Below, one piece after another: positions 27,065 to 36,513 of a stretch of DNA of 64,000 nucleotides. The notes under the pieces are model-generated. The model did no database searches and was not told the origin of the DNA. It saw only the letters and a list, made by a program, of their open reading frames with translations. The position numbers were made by a program, and so were the translations under genes. The DNA lies in the NCBI RefSeq assembly GCF_015207655.1, contig NZ_JADEWN010000008.1, positions 1-64,000 of the forward strand, written 5' to 3'. Origin of the DNA: Gloeocapsopsis crepidinum LEGE 06123 (GTDB lineage Bacteria > Cyanobacteriota > Cyanobacteriia > Cyanobacteriales > Chroococcidiopsidaceae). Numbering within the stretch: the first letter of the stretch is position 1; every line of letters starts with the position of its first letter.

Positions 27065-29128
27065 TTGCTAGCCACTCACTCCTTGCACTCTATGCTGCCA
27101 TCATCAGGAAGTTCCAAGTCTAGCAAGCCGCCATCTCAATTGACGAAGTTCTTAGTTTGTGGACTAGGTAGTTTAGGACAACACTGCGTTGCAGTTTTGA
27201 AAGACTATGGTGTTGCCGTGAGTGCAATTGATTTAATCCTGCCACAAAATTGGGAAGTTCCTGAGTTACCAAACTTATTAGATGATTTAGCAATCGGAGA
27301 TTGTCGTCAAGCGGCCATTTTAGAACAAGTTAAAATTCGTGAGTGTCGTTCTATTCTTTTAGTAACTAGCGATGAGCGAGGAAACACAGAAGCAGCATTT
27401 GCAGCACGATTATTAAATCCAGATATTCGCTTGATTCTACGTTCTGATAAGCAAAATCTCAATCAACTTTTAAGTCAGAATCTCGGCAATTTCGTTGCAT
27501 TTGAGCCGAGTCAACTATCAGCAGCAGCATTTGCTTTAGCAGCTTTAGGCGATCAAACCTTAGGTTATTTTAACTTAGAAGGACAATTGTTGCGGGTAGT
27601 TAAGTATCAAATTAAACCAGGCGATCGCTGGTGCGATCGCTGGTGGGTACATGGGTTAAATACTCGCAATCGTCGCATCTTGAGTCATACTGCAAACTTT
27701 TCACCCCTGCCAAAACAATTCTACGAGTGGGAACCAGAAGCAAGAGTAAGAGCAGGAGATACAATAGTTTATATTGAAGTCGCATCAAGTAGTTACTCAC
27801 AGCAAGCAAAAGCAAGTTCTGTCAAGCAGCAGCTACACCAAGCTGTTCGTCAGGGCATATGGCATCATCTCAAGCAATACATTAGCCAATTTTGGCAATG
27901 GACGTATCAATATCAAACACGCCGTGTTGCTGTGCTTTGTTGCTTTACAGTATTAATTTTAGTGGTTTGCGGGACAATTCTCTTTAGATGGGAATATCCA
28001 GAGATTAACTTGCAAGATGCTTTCAACGCGACAGCAACGTTATTGTTAGGCGGATATGGAGATTTATTTGGTGATATTAAACCAGAAACTCCTTTGTCTT
28101 TCGGGTTGCAAGTTTTTAGCCTGGCACTAGCCTTAGCAGGTACAGCATTCATTGGCGTATTATACGCATTGCTGATTGATCTGCTATTGACTTCTCGGTT
28201 TCATTTTAGCAGTCGTCCTCCCATACCCCAGCAAGATCATATCGTTCTCATTGGCTTAGGTAGATTAGGTCAACGTGTTGCCACCTTGTTGCAAGAATTC
28301 AAGCAATCAATTGCAGGAATTAGTAACACCGAGTTAGATCCTGGCATTCTCCCTCAGATGCCGTTAGTTGTCGATAACATTGTAAGTGCTTTGAGTAAGA
28401 TACATTTAGAAAATGCCAAGAGTGCAATTGTTATTACCGAAGATGATTTAGAAAATCTAGAAATCGGTTTGATGGTTCATGCTGCTAATTCTGATGTTGG
28501 CGTCATTATTCATTCGTACGATCAGCACTTTCGCGATCAAGTCGCAAGACTATTTCCATATGCACAAGTGCTATGTGCTTCAGCTTTATCTGCAGAAGTC
28601 TTTGCAGCAGCGGCGTTTGGGGAAAACGTACTGAGTTTATTTCACTTCAACAACACCACAGTACTCGTGACAGAATATTTTATTGAAACTGGAGATACCT
28701 TAAACGGCTTGATGTTGTCTGAGGTTGCTTATGGTTACGCTGTCGTCCCAATTTTATATCAGCATGATAAACATGAATCAGTAAAATTTATGCCGGCGCA
28801 GGAAACGCGGCTGTATGTCGGCGATCGCCTGATTGTGCTAGCAACAAGTCTGAGTTTACAACGCATCGAACGCGGTGAAATGGCACCCCGATGTTGGCAA
28901 GTACAAATTGAAAAAGCCCTCAATCAAGATGCTGTTTTTGATGGTGCAAATGCGATCGCGCTTATTTCAGGTTGTAGTTTAGCGATCGCCCGCAAATTAA
29001 TGAATAACTTACCAGCAACATTACCCCAGCCTTTATATCATCACCAAGCACAACATTTAGTCTGGGAGTTGAGTAAAGTTCAAGTCACAGCACATTTAAC
29101 TGCATTGAAAGATTCTAACTCAGTTTGA
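27065..29128 (+). CDS. Two-TM ion channel flanked by two TrkA-N (RCK) domains
   Basis: The product (687 residues from TTG 27065, 678 from ATG 27092; the ATG is at least as likely) has an N-terminal NAD-binding TrkA-N domain (KFLVCGLGSLGQHCVAVLKD). A channel core at about 290-385 has two helices around a pore loop ATLLLGGYGDLF, where GGYGD resembles the potassium selectivity filter TVGYGD. A second TrkA-N domain (HIVLIGLGRLGQRVATLLQE) and a TrkA-C-like end (ETRLYVGDRLIVLATS) follow. It is probably a ligand-gated potassium channel of the inner membrane. It stands alone. Confidence 0.85.
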   Translation: MLATHSLHSMLPSSGSSKSSKPPSQLTKFLVCGLGSLGQHCVAVLKDYGVAVSAIDLILPQNWEVPELPNLLDDLAIGDCRQAAILEQVKIRECRSILLVTSDERGNTEAAFAARLLNPDIRLILRSDKQNLNQLLSQNLGNFVAFEPSQLSAAAFALAALGDQTLGYFNLEGQLLRVVKYQIKPGDRWCDRWWVHGLNTRNRRILSHTANFSPLPKQFYEWEPEARVRAGDTIVYIEVASSSYSQQAKASSVKQQLHQAVRQGIWHHLKQYISQFWQWTYQYQTRRVAVLCCFTVLILVVCGTILFRWEYPEINLQDAFNATATLLLGGYGDLFGDIKPETPLSFGLQVFSLALALAGTAFIGVLYALLIDLLLTSRFHFSSRPPIPQQDHIVLIGLGRLGQRVATLLQEFKQSIAGISNTELDPGILPQMPLVVDNIVSALSKIHLENAKSAIVITEDDLENLEIGLMVHAANSDVGVIIHSYDQHFRDQVARLFPYAQVLCASALSAEVFAAAAFGENVLSLFHFNNTTVLVTEYFIETGDTLNGLMLSEVAYGYAVVPILYQHDKHESVKFMPAQETRLYVGDRLIVLATSLSLQRIERGEMAPRCWQVQIEKALNQDAVFDGANAIALISGCSLAIARKLMNNLPATLPQPLYHHQAQHLVWELSKVQVTAHLTALKDSNSV

Positions 29129-29706
29129 GTTACGAATTAGTATTAAATATCAATATTATAGTTATGCTAATTATTCCATAAATAAAAAGAGAAATATGCT
29201 GAAATGAAAGCGATAATTTGGGACTTTGATAGAACTTTATAAAAAAACTCAGGGATTAAAACTATATATTTCAACCAAGAATCGAAGTTTCTAGAGGGGG
29301 CTGACCACAATATAAATAGCCATCTTGAAATCAAGGAAATTATGGGAGTTCAGTTCACGTGATTTTGGCAAATAGTGTAAGCTGATTGAGAGTTACAATG
29401 CCTACAACTAAACGCAGCTTCAGACTCTAAAAGAGTACGAAGTATTAAATGAGATCTGTCAGAAGCTAAAGTAAGCCTTCTGGTCGTAAAGCCACATAAA
29501 AACCCCAATCCACACCGGCTGTATCCATGACGTGGGTTAAAGAACGAAGTTATTCGGGGCGGGTGATTGGAATTAGCTAGCTGTATACAGGTGTTGCACT
29601 CGTTGCTTGGCTTGAAATATTTTATAGTGTTGCCATACTTTTCAGAAGTTGGTTTGTAGAGCGAGTACGCAAAAGTTAAGGCTAAGGCAGTTTGGACTAG
29701 GACAAT
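29129..29706. other. Gene-free region with decayed sequence
   Basis: Nothing intact is visible. MKAIIWDFDRTL followed by a stop at 29204-29242 looks like the first 12 residues of a HAD-type hydrolase cut short. Around 29470-29580 a frame reads SMTWVKERSYSGRVIGIS before a stop; I cannot assign it. No tRNA or terminator is seen. Confidence 0.5.
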
Positions 29707-30056
29707 ATGGACAAAATTAACTTAAGCGAAAAATCTCAGTTCTCAGAATATTGGTCGCCAAAGACCATTGCACAGCTTAACCAGTACGACATCATGGTTG
29801 TTAAAGTCAAAGATGAGTTCATTGGCATAAACATGATGAGACAGATGACTTCTTCCTTGTTCTTAAAGGGCGTTTAACGATTCAATTGCGCGATCATCAA
29901 GATATCCATCTTGAAGCAGGTAAGCTTTTTGTAGTGCCTCGTGGTATAGAACATCGACCTGTAGCAGACGAAGAAGTACATCTTTTACTGATTGAACCGA
30001 CAGGAACACCTAATACCGGAGATAAAAGTACAGCAGCTCCCCGACAAACTATTTGA
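29707..30056 (+). pseudogene. Frameshifted cupin-domain protein
   Basis: Starting at ATG 29707 the frame reads MDKINLSEKFS-like sequence (MDKINLSEKSQFSEYWSPKT), then VVKVKDEFI. At about 29821-29826 one base seems lost: the next frame continues WHKHDETDDFFLVLKGRLTI, then AGKLFVVPRGIEHRPVADEE and stops at 30054. Joined, this is a complete about 116-residue single-domain cupin with the metal-binding HxH...E and later H. A single T restored in the TTT run would repair it. Either the gene is recently dead or this is a sequencing error. The beta-barrel cupin's substrate is unknown. Confidence 0.75.
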
Positions 30057-30405
30057 GGTTTCGTTGTCATCCTTAGAGGTTGTCTGTGGCGTCTCAAATC
30101 ACTTCTCATTTTAATTGAAGGTGCTCTGTGAGGTAAGCCTAGCTAACACTACGTCAGTGCGGACTGTACAGAAGATATCAGTGGGAGTACAAGGCTATCC
30201 ACCGCCGCACAACAGTGAAGTTCTACTGCTTTGAGTCAGGAGTAGTGATGGTAGATTTAAAGTGATTTGTCAAGGCTCCGGCATTAGATGGGTAGGAGGT
30301 GCTTGGTGGGAAGATAACTAGGAGAGGTTGTTTTCAAAACATTATATTCTCAATAAAATAAATCTACTGAGAACGCAGTAGCAAGACCAATTTGTACACT
30401 CCTCC
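30057..30405. other. Unassigned region upstream of bioA
   Basis: About 350 bases, more GC-rich than other gaps, with several potential stems. The trace GSGIRWVGGAWWEDN before a stop (about 30272-30319) could be a gene remnant. I do not recognise a riboswitch or small RNA family. The bioA promoter should lie in its 3' part. Confidence 0.45.
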
Positions 30406-31686
30406 ATGCAATCTTTACAGCAACTCCTTGATTTTGATCGCCTGCACGTTTGGCATCCCTATGCGGCTATGCCTAACCTGTTACCAGTGTTTCCAGTAGA
30501 ATCCGCGCAGGGCGTATATATTCAGTTGATGGATGGTCGAGCGTTGATTGATGGTATCTCTTCTTGGTGGACTTGTATTCATGGCTATAATCATCCCCGC
30601 TTAAACCAAGCTGCTCATGCACAAATTGATCGGATGTCGCATATCATGTTTGGTGGTCTGACCCACCAGCCAGCAGTGGATTTGACTATGAAATTGATTG
30701 CCATTACGCCAGCGGAACTCCAACAGGTCTTTTTTTGTGACTCTGGCTCAGTTGCTGTAGAGGTCGCTATGAAAATGGCAGTGCAATATTGGTTCAATCG
30801 TGGTTTGCCACAGAAACAACGTTTTCTCACCATTCGTAATGGCTATCATGGGGACACCTTTACGGCAATGTCGGTTTGCGATCCGGTAAATGGGATGCAC
30901 CATCTTTTTCGCAATATTTTGACTCAGCAATATTTCGCTGAGGCACCACAGATTCCGTTCGATCAAGATTGGCAAGAGCAGGATATTGAAAGTTTTGCGG
31001 CGTTGCTAGCAGAGCATCACGATCGAATTGCAGCGGCTATTTTTGAGCCAGTGGTGCAAAATGCTGGGGGAATGCGCTTTTATCATCCAGAGTATGTGCG
31101 ACAAGCCAAGGTGTTATGTGAAAAATATAATGTCTTGCTGATTTTAGATGAGATTGCTACTGGATTTGGTCGAACAGGCAAAATGTTTGCATCCGACTAT
31201 GCGGCAATATGTCCAGATATTCTGTGCGTAGGCAAGGCACTATCTGGGGGATTTATCTCGCTTGCAGCAACTCTGACAACGCGGGAGATTAGTAATTTTG
31301 CCGCAGGTGAGGCTGGAGTATTTATGCATGGTCCAACGTTTATGGCGAATCCCTTGGCTTGTGCGGTGTCTTTAGAAAACTTAACCTTGCTAGAAAGTTA
31401 TGATTGGCAATCCACGATCCGAGCGATTGAATCTCAGCTGAAAACGGAATTGGAACATTGCCGGAGTTTGGTGGCAGTTAAGGACGTGCGGGTATTAGGC
31501 GCAATTGGGGTAGTAGAATTGCATGATCCGGTAAATATGCAAGCGATTCAGCCGCGTTTTGTGGAAGAGGGAGTGTGGTTACGTCCGTTTGGGCGACTGA
31601 TCTATACAATGCCGCCGTATATTATTCAACCATCAGAACTCGAAGCAATTACTAGTGCTATTTATAAAATTGTCGCTCAGATTTAG
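30406..31686 (+). CDS. bioA: Adenosylmethionine-8-amino-7-oxononanoate aminotransferase
   Basis: The 426-residue PLP enzyme moves the amino group of S-adenosylmethionine to KAPA, giving DAPA in biotin synthesis. Visible family features are HVWHPYA (about 15), ISSWWTCIHGYNHP (about 51-64), FCDSGSVAVEVAMKMA (about 113-128), NGYHGDTFTAMSV, LDEIATGFGRTG and the PLP lysine in CVGKALSGGF. No other bio genes are adjacent. Upstream DNA is decayed, so the gene may have been separated from earlier neighbours. Confidence 0.95.
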   Translation: MQSLQQLLDFDRLHVWHPYAAMPNLLPVFPVESAQGVYIQLMDGRALIDGISSWWTCIHGYNHPRLNQAAHAQIDRMSHIMFGGLTHQPAVDLTMKLIAITPAELQQVFFCDSGSVAVEVAMKMAVQYWFNRGLPQKQRFLTIRNGYHGDTFTAMSVCDPVNGMHHLFRNILTQQYFAEAPQIPFDQDWQEQDIESFAALLAEHHDRIAAAIFEPVVQNAGGMRFYHPEYVRQAKVLCEKYNVLLILDEIATGFGRTGKMFASDYAAICPDILCVGKALSGGFISLAATLTTREISNFAAGEAGVFMHGPTFMANPLACAVSLENLTLLESYDWQSTIRAIESQLKTELEHCRSLVAVKDVRVLGAIGVVELHDPVNMQAIQPRFVEEGVWLRPFGRLIYTMPPYIIQPSELEAITSAIYKIVAQI

Positions 31687-31909
31687 GCACAGGTTAATCA
31701 CATCCATACTCATCAAAGGCTGATAGTTTGCACGCCAGTAGTAGAACAATCCGATTGGATCGGACTGATAGAATAGGTTAACGATGTGTCAAAAGTGACT
31801 GCCAGCCGCTCAACTTAACCGTTGCACTAAAACCTTAATATATAGTTTTTTAGTGTCTATTTGGCAGTAATCGCGCTCATATTGCACCCTCTCTAATGCA
31901 GCTGAGAAA

Positions 31910-32365
31910 TCACGGTAAGTACTTCTGGACAACATCCCAACCTGTCAGCGACACCCAGACTAACCCCAAAAACAAGATGATATTTGTTCCTATATGAAGC
32001 GATCGCATCCAAGGTTGACTATTGATGAAGATCGCACTGGTTGCGGAGAGTAAAACCAAGCCGACGACAAATAATCCGGCAGGAAGATGAGAAGAATGAC
32101 CCAGGCTACCAAAGTGACCTAACGTTCCCACAATACCAATTGCTAACAGTAGCAGGACTAGTAGAACTAAGCTACCACCAAACATATAATGCAGCGATCG
32201 CAGCCAACTTGGACGTGATGTGCGTGTTGTTCGGGCGCGAAACATCCAAACGCCAGTAATGGCTAACAGCAAGTACGCTAGCAGCGATAAACCCATTGAC
32301 CATGCTGCTATTTTCCACAACCATAAAAAAGAAGGCAGATTCAACTTAAACCAAATCCCTAGCAA
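31910..32365 (-). CDS. DUF4079 family membrane protein
   Basis: The 151-residue protein has four membrane helices (about residues 18-40, 62-85, 95-112 and 124-143). Family-like segments are LHYMFGGSLVLLVLLLLAIG, LGHSSHLPAGLFVV and RSLHIGTNIILFLGLVWVSL, with histidines on helices that could bind heme as in cytochrome b561-like folds. DUF4079 proteins occur in cyanobacteria and plastids without a known function. It stands alone. Confidence 0.75.
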   Translation of the reverse strand: MLGIWFKLNLPSFLWLWKIAAWSMGLSLLAYLLLAITGVWMFRARTTRTSRPSWLRSLHYMFGGSLVLLVLLLLAIGIVGTLGHFGSLGHSSHLPAGLFVVGLVLLSATSAIFINSQPWMRSLHIGTNIILFLGLVWVSLTGWDVVQKYLP

Positions 32366-32633
32366 GTACTACAATTTACCTTAACGCCTTAGGGGAGTTG
32401 GTAGTTGTCTTTCCTGCGAGGGAAATGTGTTAACCAAGTTTTTATCAATTTAATCGCTTATTATCTCAACAAAGAAAGCTACTAGCAATCAGCTAAATAG
32501 ACTTTATGCTCGTCCGCCCTTTAATAAATTAAAGGAACCACAAATGCGCAACCTTAAAATTTTAAACCCTTGAATTTGTCTGTAAGGTTTAGTTAACAGC
32601 TAGTTACTCTGCAATCTTCTATGATTGAATGAT

Positions 32634-32984
32634 CTAATCTACCGAAGTCAAAACAGCAGCCGTTAAACTTTTTCTTTTATCATTGATTTCTGGAACTTCT
32701 GCTGCTTCAATCGTGCCCTCTTCACTAACGCAGAGGCGATCGCAAGGGATTGTATCTGAAAGAATTGCACTTGCCATCATGCCAGTATGAATTTCTAGCA
32801 TTGATTTCGGTGGCGCTTCAAACACCAAGCGCTGACCTGGAAAGACCACTCGTTCAAAATACCAATTAGGAATATTAGAAATGCGAGCGATTTGAATTTT
32901 ACTTGTCGCATTAACATAGCAGCAGACAAGTTGACCAGATTGATTGGGTGGTAAAGGATCTAAAATTTGAGCCATAGCCGCCAA
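32634..32984 (-). CDS. DUF1830 family protein
   Basis: The 116-residue soluble protein contains the DUF1830 core (about residues 18-90): VCCYVNATSKIQIARISNIP, FERVVFPGQRLVFEAPP and a later SDTIPCDRLCV. This family is confined mostly to cyanobacteria and its function is not known. An alternative start is the second methionine at residue 4. No operon partner is visible. Confidence 0.8.
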   Translation of the reverse strand: MAAMAQILDPLPPNQSGQLVCCYVNATSKIQIARISNIPNWYFERVVFPGQRLVFEAPPKSMLEIHTGMMASAILSDTIPCDRLCVSEEGTIEAAEVPEINDKRKSLTAAVLTSVD

Positions 32985-33481
32985 GTAGCGTCAAGCCACA
33001 CCTATGAGATTACAATAGCCAAGCTAACACTGAGCGATCCCCAGTTGCTGTAACCCCGACTACCAACTGATGGCTACAATAAAAATTCTGTCTAAATCCA
33101 GAACAACAAGTTTAATTCTGTAGTTAATTAAACTCAATTTTTGCGCAATTAGCAATCACTTCGCGTCCCTGATTAAAAATTTCCACGCGGCGAAGTAAAC
33201 TGAGTGTTATCGTAAAGTTATATGAAAAACGCTTTCATAAAGTCTCCAAATCACCAGGCATCTATCTGGGGATCAGTTTTAAATAACTCCACAGCTAGCT
33301 GCACTTAAAAACAGAAGAGGATTCCTTACCGCTTCGCGGAGTTATGAATGATGAATTTTGAATTATGAATGAAAGATGAATAGCTCTACACCTGGTTTAA
33401 AGCTCCTGAATTGTGACTTATGAGTAAAAGACGAAATTCAAAACTCAAACCTCAAAACTCAAAATTCTCTAGATAAGCGCT
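32985..33481. other. Intergenic region with degenerate repeats
   Basis: About 500 bases without a gene. Its 3' half contains ATGAATGATGAATTTTGAAT and AAACTCAAACCTCAAAACTC words, the same low-complexity type as in other gaps. A small CCGCTTCGCGG hairpin word occurs near 33330. Confidence 0.6.
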
Positions 33482-35047
33482 ATGGAAAACCGAATTCTCT
33501 ACGTTCGCCTTCCCTGCAACCCAATTTTTCCCATTGGAGTTGTTTACCTAGCAGATCATATCCACAAGCAGTTTCCTGATGTTGAGCAACGCATTTTCGA
33601 CTTAGGAACAGTCCCACCGCTCGATTTTGCCTCTGCTCTTGATACTTGTGTCGATGAATTTCAGCCAACATTGCTAGTATTTTCCTGGCGAGATATCCAG
33701 ATCTACGCACCTGTAGGGGGAAGAGGTGGTAATCCTCTACAAAATGCCTTTGAATTTTACTATGCACGTAATCCTTTGATTAAACTGCGGGGAGCAATTG
33801 GCGGACTCAGACTCGCAGCGTCGTATTACACGGAACTGTGGCGCAACTTAGGATTAATTAAACGCGGACTCAGCCGTGCTAGAAAACACCAGCCAGCAGC
33901 TCGTGCAGTCGTCGGTGGTGGTGCAGTGAGTGTCTTTTATGAGCAATTAGGAGTCAAGTTACCTACAGGAACAATCATATCTGTGGGTGAAGGAGAACTA
34001 TTAATAGAAAAACTGATTCGAGGTCAAGAATTTCGAGATGAGCGCTGTTATGTCGCTGGAGAAAAGTCACGCGATCGCCTGATTCACGAACAACCCACTC
34101 CTATAGAAAAGAGTGCCTGTAACTACGACTATATCGAAAGTATTTGGTCTGAATTTCAATACTATCTTCAAGATCAAGATTTCTACGTCGGCGTCCAAAC
34201 TAAGCGTGGTTGTCCGCACAATTGCTGCTACTGCGTTTACACAGTTGTTGAAGGAAAACAAGTCCGCATTAACCCTGCTGACGAAGTTGTCGCCGAGATG
34301 CAACAACTCTACGATCGCGGCATTCGCAACTTTTGGTTTACTGATGCACAATTCATTCCGGCGCGGCGATTTATTGATGATGCAATAGAATTACTGCAAA
34401 AAATCCTCAATGCAGGGATGCAAGACATCCACTGGGCGGCTTATATCCGTGCTGATAATTTAACTCCCCAGTTATGCGACTTGATGGTCAAAACGGGGAT
34501 GAACTACTTTGAAATCGGGATTACAAGTGGTTCTCAAGAACTTGTCCGCAAAATGCGTATGGGTTATAACCTGCGCACAGTCTTAGAAAACTGCCGCGAT
34601 CTCAAAGCTGCTGGTTTCAACGATCTCGTTTCTGTCAACTACTCTTTTAATGTAATTGACGAACGCCCAGAAACAATTCGGCAAACAATCGCCTATCACC
34701 GCGAACTTGAACGGATTTTTGGTGCAGATAAAGTCGAACCAGCAATCTTCTTTATCGGGTTACAACCACATACCCACTTAGAAGAATATGCCCTGAAAAA
34801 CCAAATTCTTAAACCAGACTACGATCCTATGAGCTTAATGCCTTGGACAGCCAAGAAACTGCTATGGAACCCCGAACCTCTTGGTTCATTCTTTGGTGAA
34901 GTTTGCTTAGAAGCATGGCAGAAAAACCCCAATGACTTTGGTAGAGAAGTGATGAACATTCTCGAAGCACGTCTTGGTTGTGCTGATTTAGAAGAAGCTT
35001 TATCTGCACCGATTGAAAGCGACAAAAAACAGCTTGTCCCAGCTTAA
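33482..35047 (+). CDS. B12-binding-type radical SAM protein
   Basis: The 521-residue protein has an N-terminal region resembling a cobalamin-binding fold and a radical SAM core with the cluster motif CPHNCCYC (CxxxCxxC) at about residues 243-250, in KRGCPHNCCYCVYTVVEGKQ. Later core segments are FWFTDAQFIPARRFIDDAIE and NYFEIGITSGSQELVRKMRM. It resembles a cyanobacterial group annotated as photosystem II high-light acclimation radical SAM proteins; that name is from memory and the substrate is unknown. A DICT-domain gene and a pentapeptide-repeat gene follow on the same strand. Confidence 0.75.
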   Translation: MENRILYVRLPCNPIFPIGVVYLADHIHKQFPDVEQRIFDLGTVPPLDFASALDTCVDEFQPTLLVFSWRDIQIYAPVGGRGGNPLQNAFEFYYARNPLIKLRGAIGGLRLAASYYTELWRNLGLIKRGLSRARKHQPAARAVVGGGAVSVFYEQLGVKLPTGTIISVGEGELLIEKLIRGQEFRDERCYVAGEKSRDRLIHEQPTPIEKSACNYDYIESIWSEFQYYLQDQDFYVGVQTKRGCPHNCCYCVYTVVEGKQVRINPADEVVAEMQQLYDRGIRNFWFTDAQFIPARRFIDDAIELLQKILNAGMQDIHWAAYIRADNLTPQLCDLMVKTGMNYFEIGITSGSQELVRKMRMGYNLRTVLENCRDLKAAGFNDLVSVNYSFNVIDERPETIRQTIAYHRELERIFGADKVEPAIFFIGLQPHTHLEEYALKNQILKPDYDPMSLMPWTAKKLLWNPEPLGSFFGEVCLEAWQKNPNDFGREVMNILEARLGCADLEEALSAPIESDKKQLVPA

Positions 35048-35154
35048 AAAGTTTTGAATTTTGAATTTTGAATTAAAAGAGTTTTCTTAACTCATAACTC
35101 AACACTCATAACTCTTCTTACTCCCAGTCCCTGACCTCTGATCCCCGATCCCTC

Positions 35155-36513
35155 ATGTTAGAAGGTTCTATTCTCCAACAGCTAGCCACTGCCCAGGCTA
35201 ACACCAATCAGCCTCTTAATTTGGGGGTGTACTATAAAAACACCCTTGTTGCACTTTGTCACGCCTTAGAGGACTGTATTCTGACTTCAAATAGTCCGCC
35301 ATTAGTTATTACAGCTTTCCAACAAGGAAAATGGTATTTACAAGAGGCAGAGCGGTATAGTCAAATCGCCCAAAAGGCAAAACAAATCGCAATCATGGCA
35401 GCCCCTGATACAGGCTTTGCAGAGCATCCGACAAGTCAAATGACGAATGTTGATTTAGTCGCCTTAGATCCTCAAGATCCTGTAGCGCAAGAGTGGCATT
35501 TAATTATATATTCTCCTAGCTACACCGCGATGGTGCTGTGTCAGGAATTATCTGCAGCTGATTATGGCACTGCTGGAAAACCCACAGTAGATCTAGAGCG
35601 GAAATTTTATGGTTTTTGGACATTTGAGCCAGCGTTGGTAAGAGAAACGGTAGATTTAGCGATCGCCCACATTGGCAGATACAATTCAGAACTTCAGCAA
35701 CAACTGATCGCTTTGGTTGACGCGATCGCCACTGATGCCCCTACTGAATTAGATGACTTAGGTCATGCAGTTTCTCGCGTTGTTGATTATCTGCAAATCA
35801 GTCAAAGTGGTGTCAGCCAATTAGAACCAAGTTCGCAACAAATCCTCGATCAAAACTTAGTTTCCAACGAACTACAAGCATTTTTACGCCTAGCACAACT
35901 TATTGATATAGCAGATACTGAAAACCCTATGGCAGCAGCAGAAATTGCTGCTTTAGCTGAGACTTTGGGACAATTATTAGACTTACCTGCATGGCAATTA
36001 AAACGCTTACGCCTGGCAGGATTACTTCATCGCATCGCACCTGCAACCGTTGGAGTTCAATACGGTGATGAAGCACCAAGTTGTCCATTAGTACCCGCAG
36101 CCCAAGTACTACGTACAATGCCCAGAATGCAGGCGATCGCCCATATTATTACACACCAAAACGAGTGGTGGAACGGTAGCGGTCAACCTGCGGGTTTATC
36201 AGGTCAAGAAATTCCGCTAGAATCACGCATTTTAGGCTTAGTTGCTGCATTTCAAAAGCGCGTTACTCAACTGCAAGCATCACAACCTCAGCATTCACCT
36301 TTAACACAAGCCTTAACCGAGTTTAAACAACAACAGGGACAAGCCTGGGAACCAAAACTCGTTGATACCCTAGAACTATTAGTGATGGGTTTACAGCAAG
36401 GCTTAGAATTGCCAGTAACAACACCAAAAATTAGTACAGGAATGTGGTTAGTCGATCCGCAAACGAGTGATGATAGCAAACGTCAGAATCAAACAGCAAG
36501 GAGTCAGGTGTGA
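35155..36513 (+). CDS. DICT sensory domain protein with degenerate HD-GYP domain
   Basis: The 452-residue soluble protein starts with a DICT domain (about 10-175; LNLGVYYKNTLVALCHALED, DLVALDPQDPVAQEW, KFYGFWTFEPALV). A second part from about 235 follows HD-GYP architecture: LKRLRLAGLLHRIAPA and HQNEWWNGSGQPAGLSGQEI then PLESRILGLVAAFQ. The metal-binding HD is HR (292-293) and GYP is GQP (343-345), so cyclic-di-GMP hydrolysis is unlikely. DICT domains are linked to light and second-messenger signalling. The stop overlaps the start of the pentapeptide gene (GTGA). Confidence 0.75.
   Translation: MLEGSILQQLATAQANTNQPLNLGVYYKNTLVALCHALEDCILTSNSPPLVITAFQQGKWYLQEAERYSQIAQKAKQIAIMAAPDTGFAEHPTSQMTNVDLVALDPQDPVAQEWHLIIYSPSYTAMVLCQELSAADYGTAGKPTVDLERKFYGFWTFEPALVRETVDLAIAHIGRYNSELQQQLIALVDAIATDAPTELDDLGHAVSRVVDYLQISQSGVSQLEPSSQQILDQNLVSNELQAFLRLAQLIDIADTENPMAAAEIAALAETLGQLLDLPAWQLKRLRLAGLLHRIAPATVGVQYGDEAPSCPLVPAAQVLRTMPRMQAIAHIITHQNEWWNGSGQPAGLSGQEIPLESRILGLVAAFQKRVTQLQASQPQHSPLTQALTEFKQQQGQAWEPKLVDTLELLVMGLQQGLELPVTTPKISTGMWLVDPQTSDDSKRQNQTARSQV

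Noticed and set aside
29440..29600. TnpB or IS605 end
   Set aside because: The frame SMTWVKERSYSGRVIGIS looked transposon-like, but no zinc-finger or RuvC motif could be read, so the idea is unsupported.
30110..30320. Riboswitch or other structured RNA upstream of bioA
   Set aside because: Several stems are possible but no consensus of a known family (cobalamin, SAM, glutamine, RNase P, 6S) could be matched.
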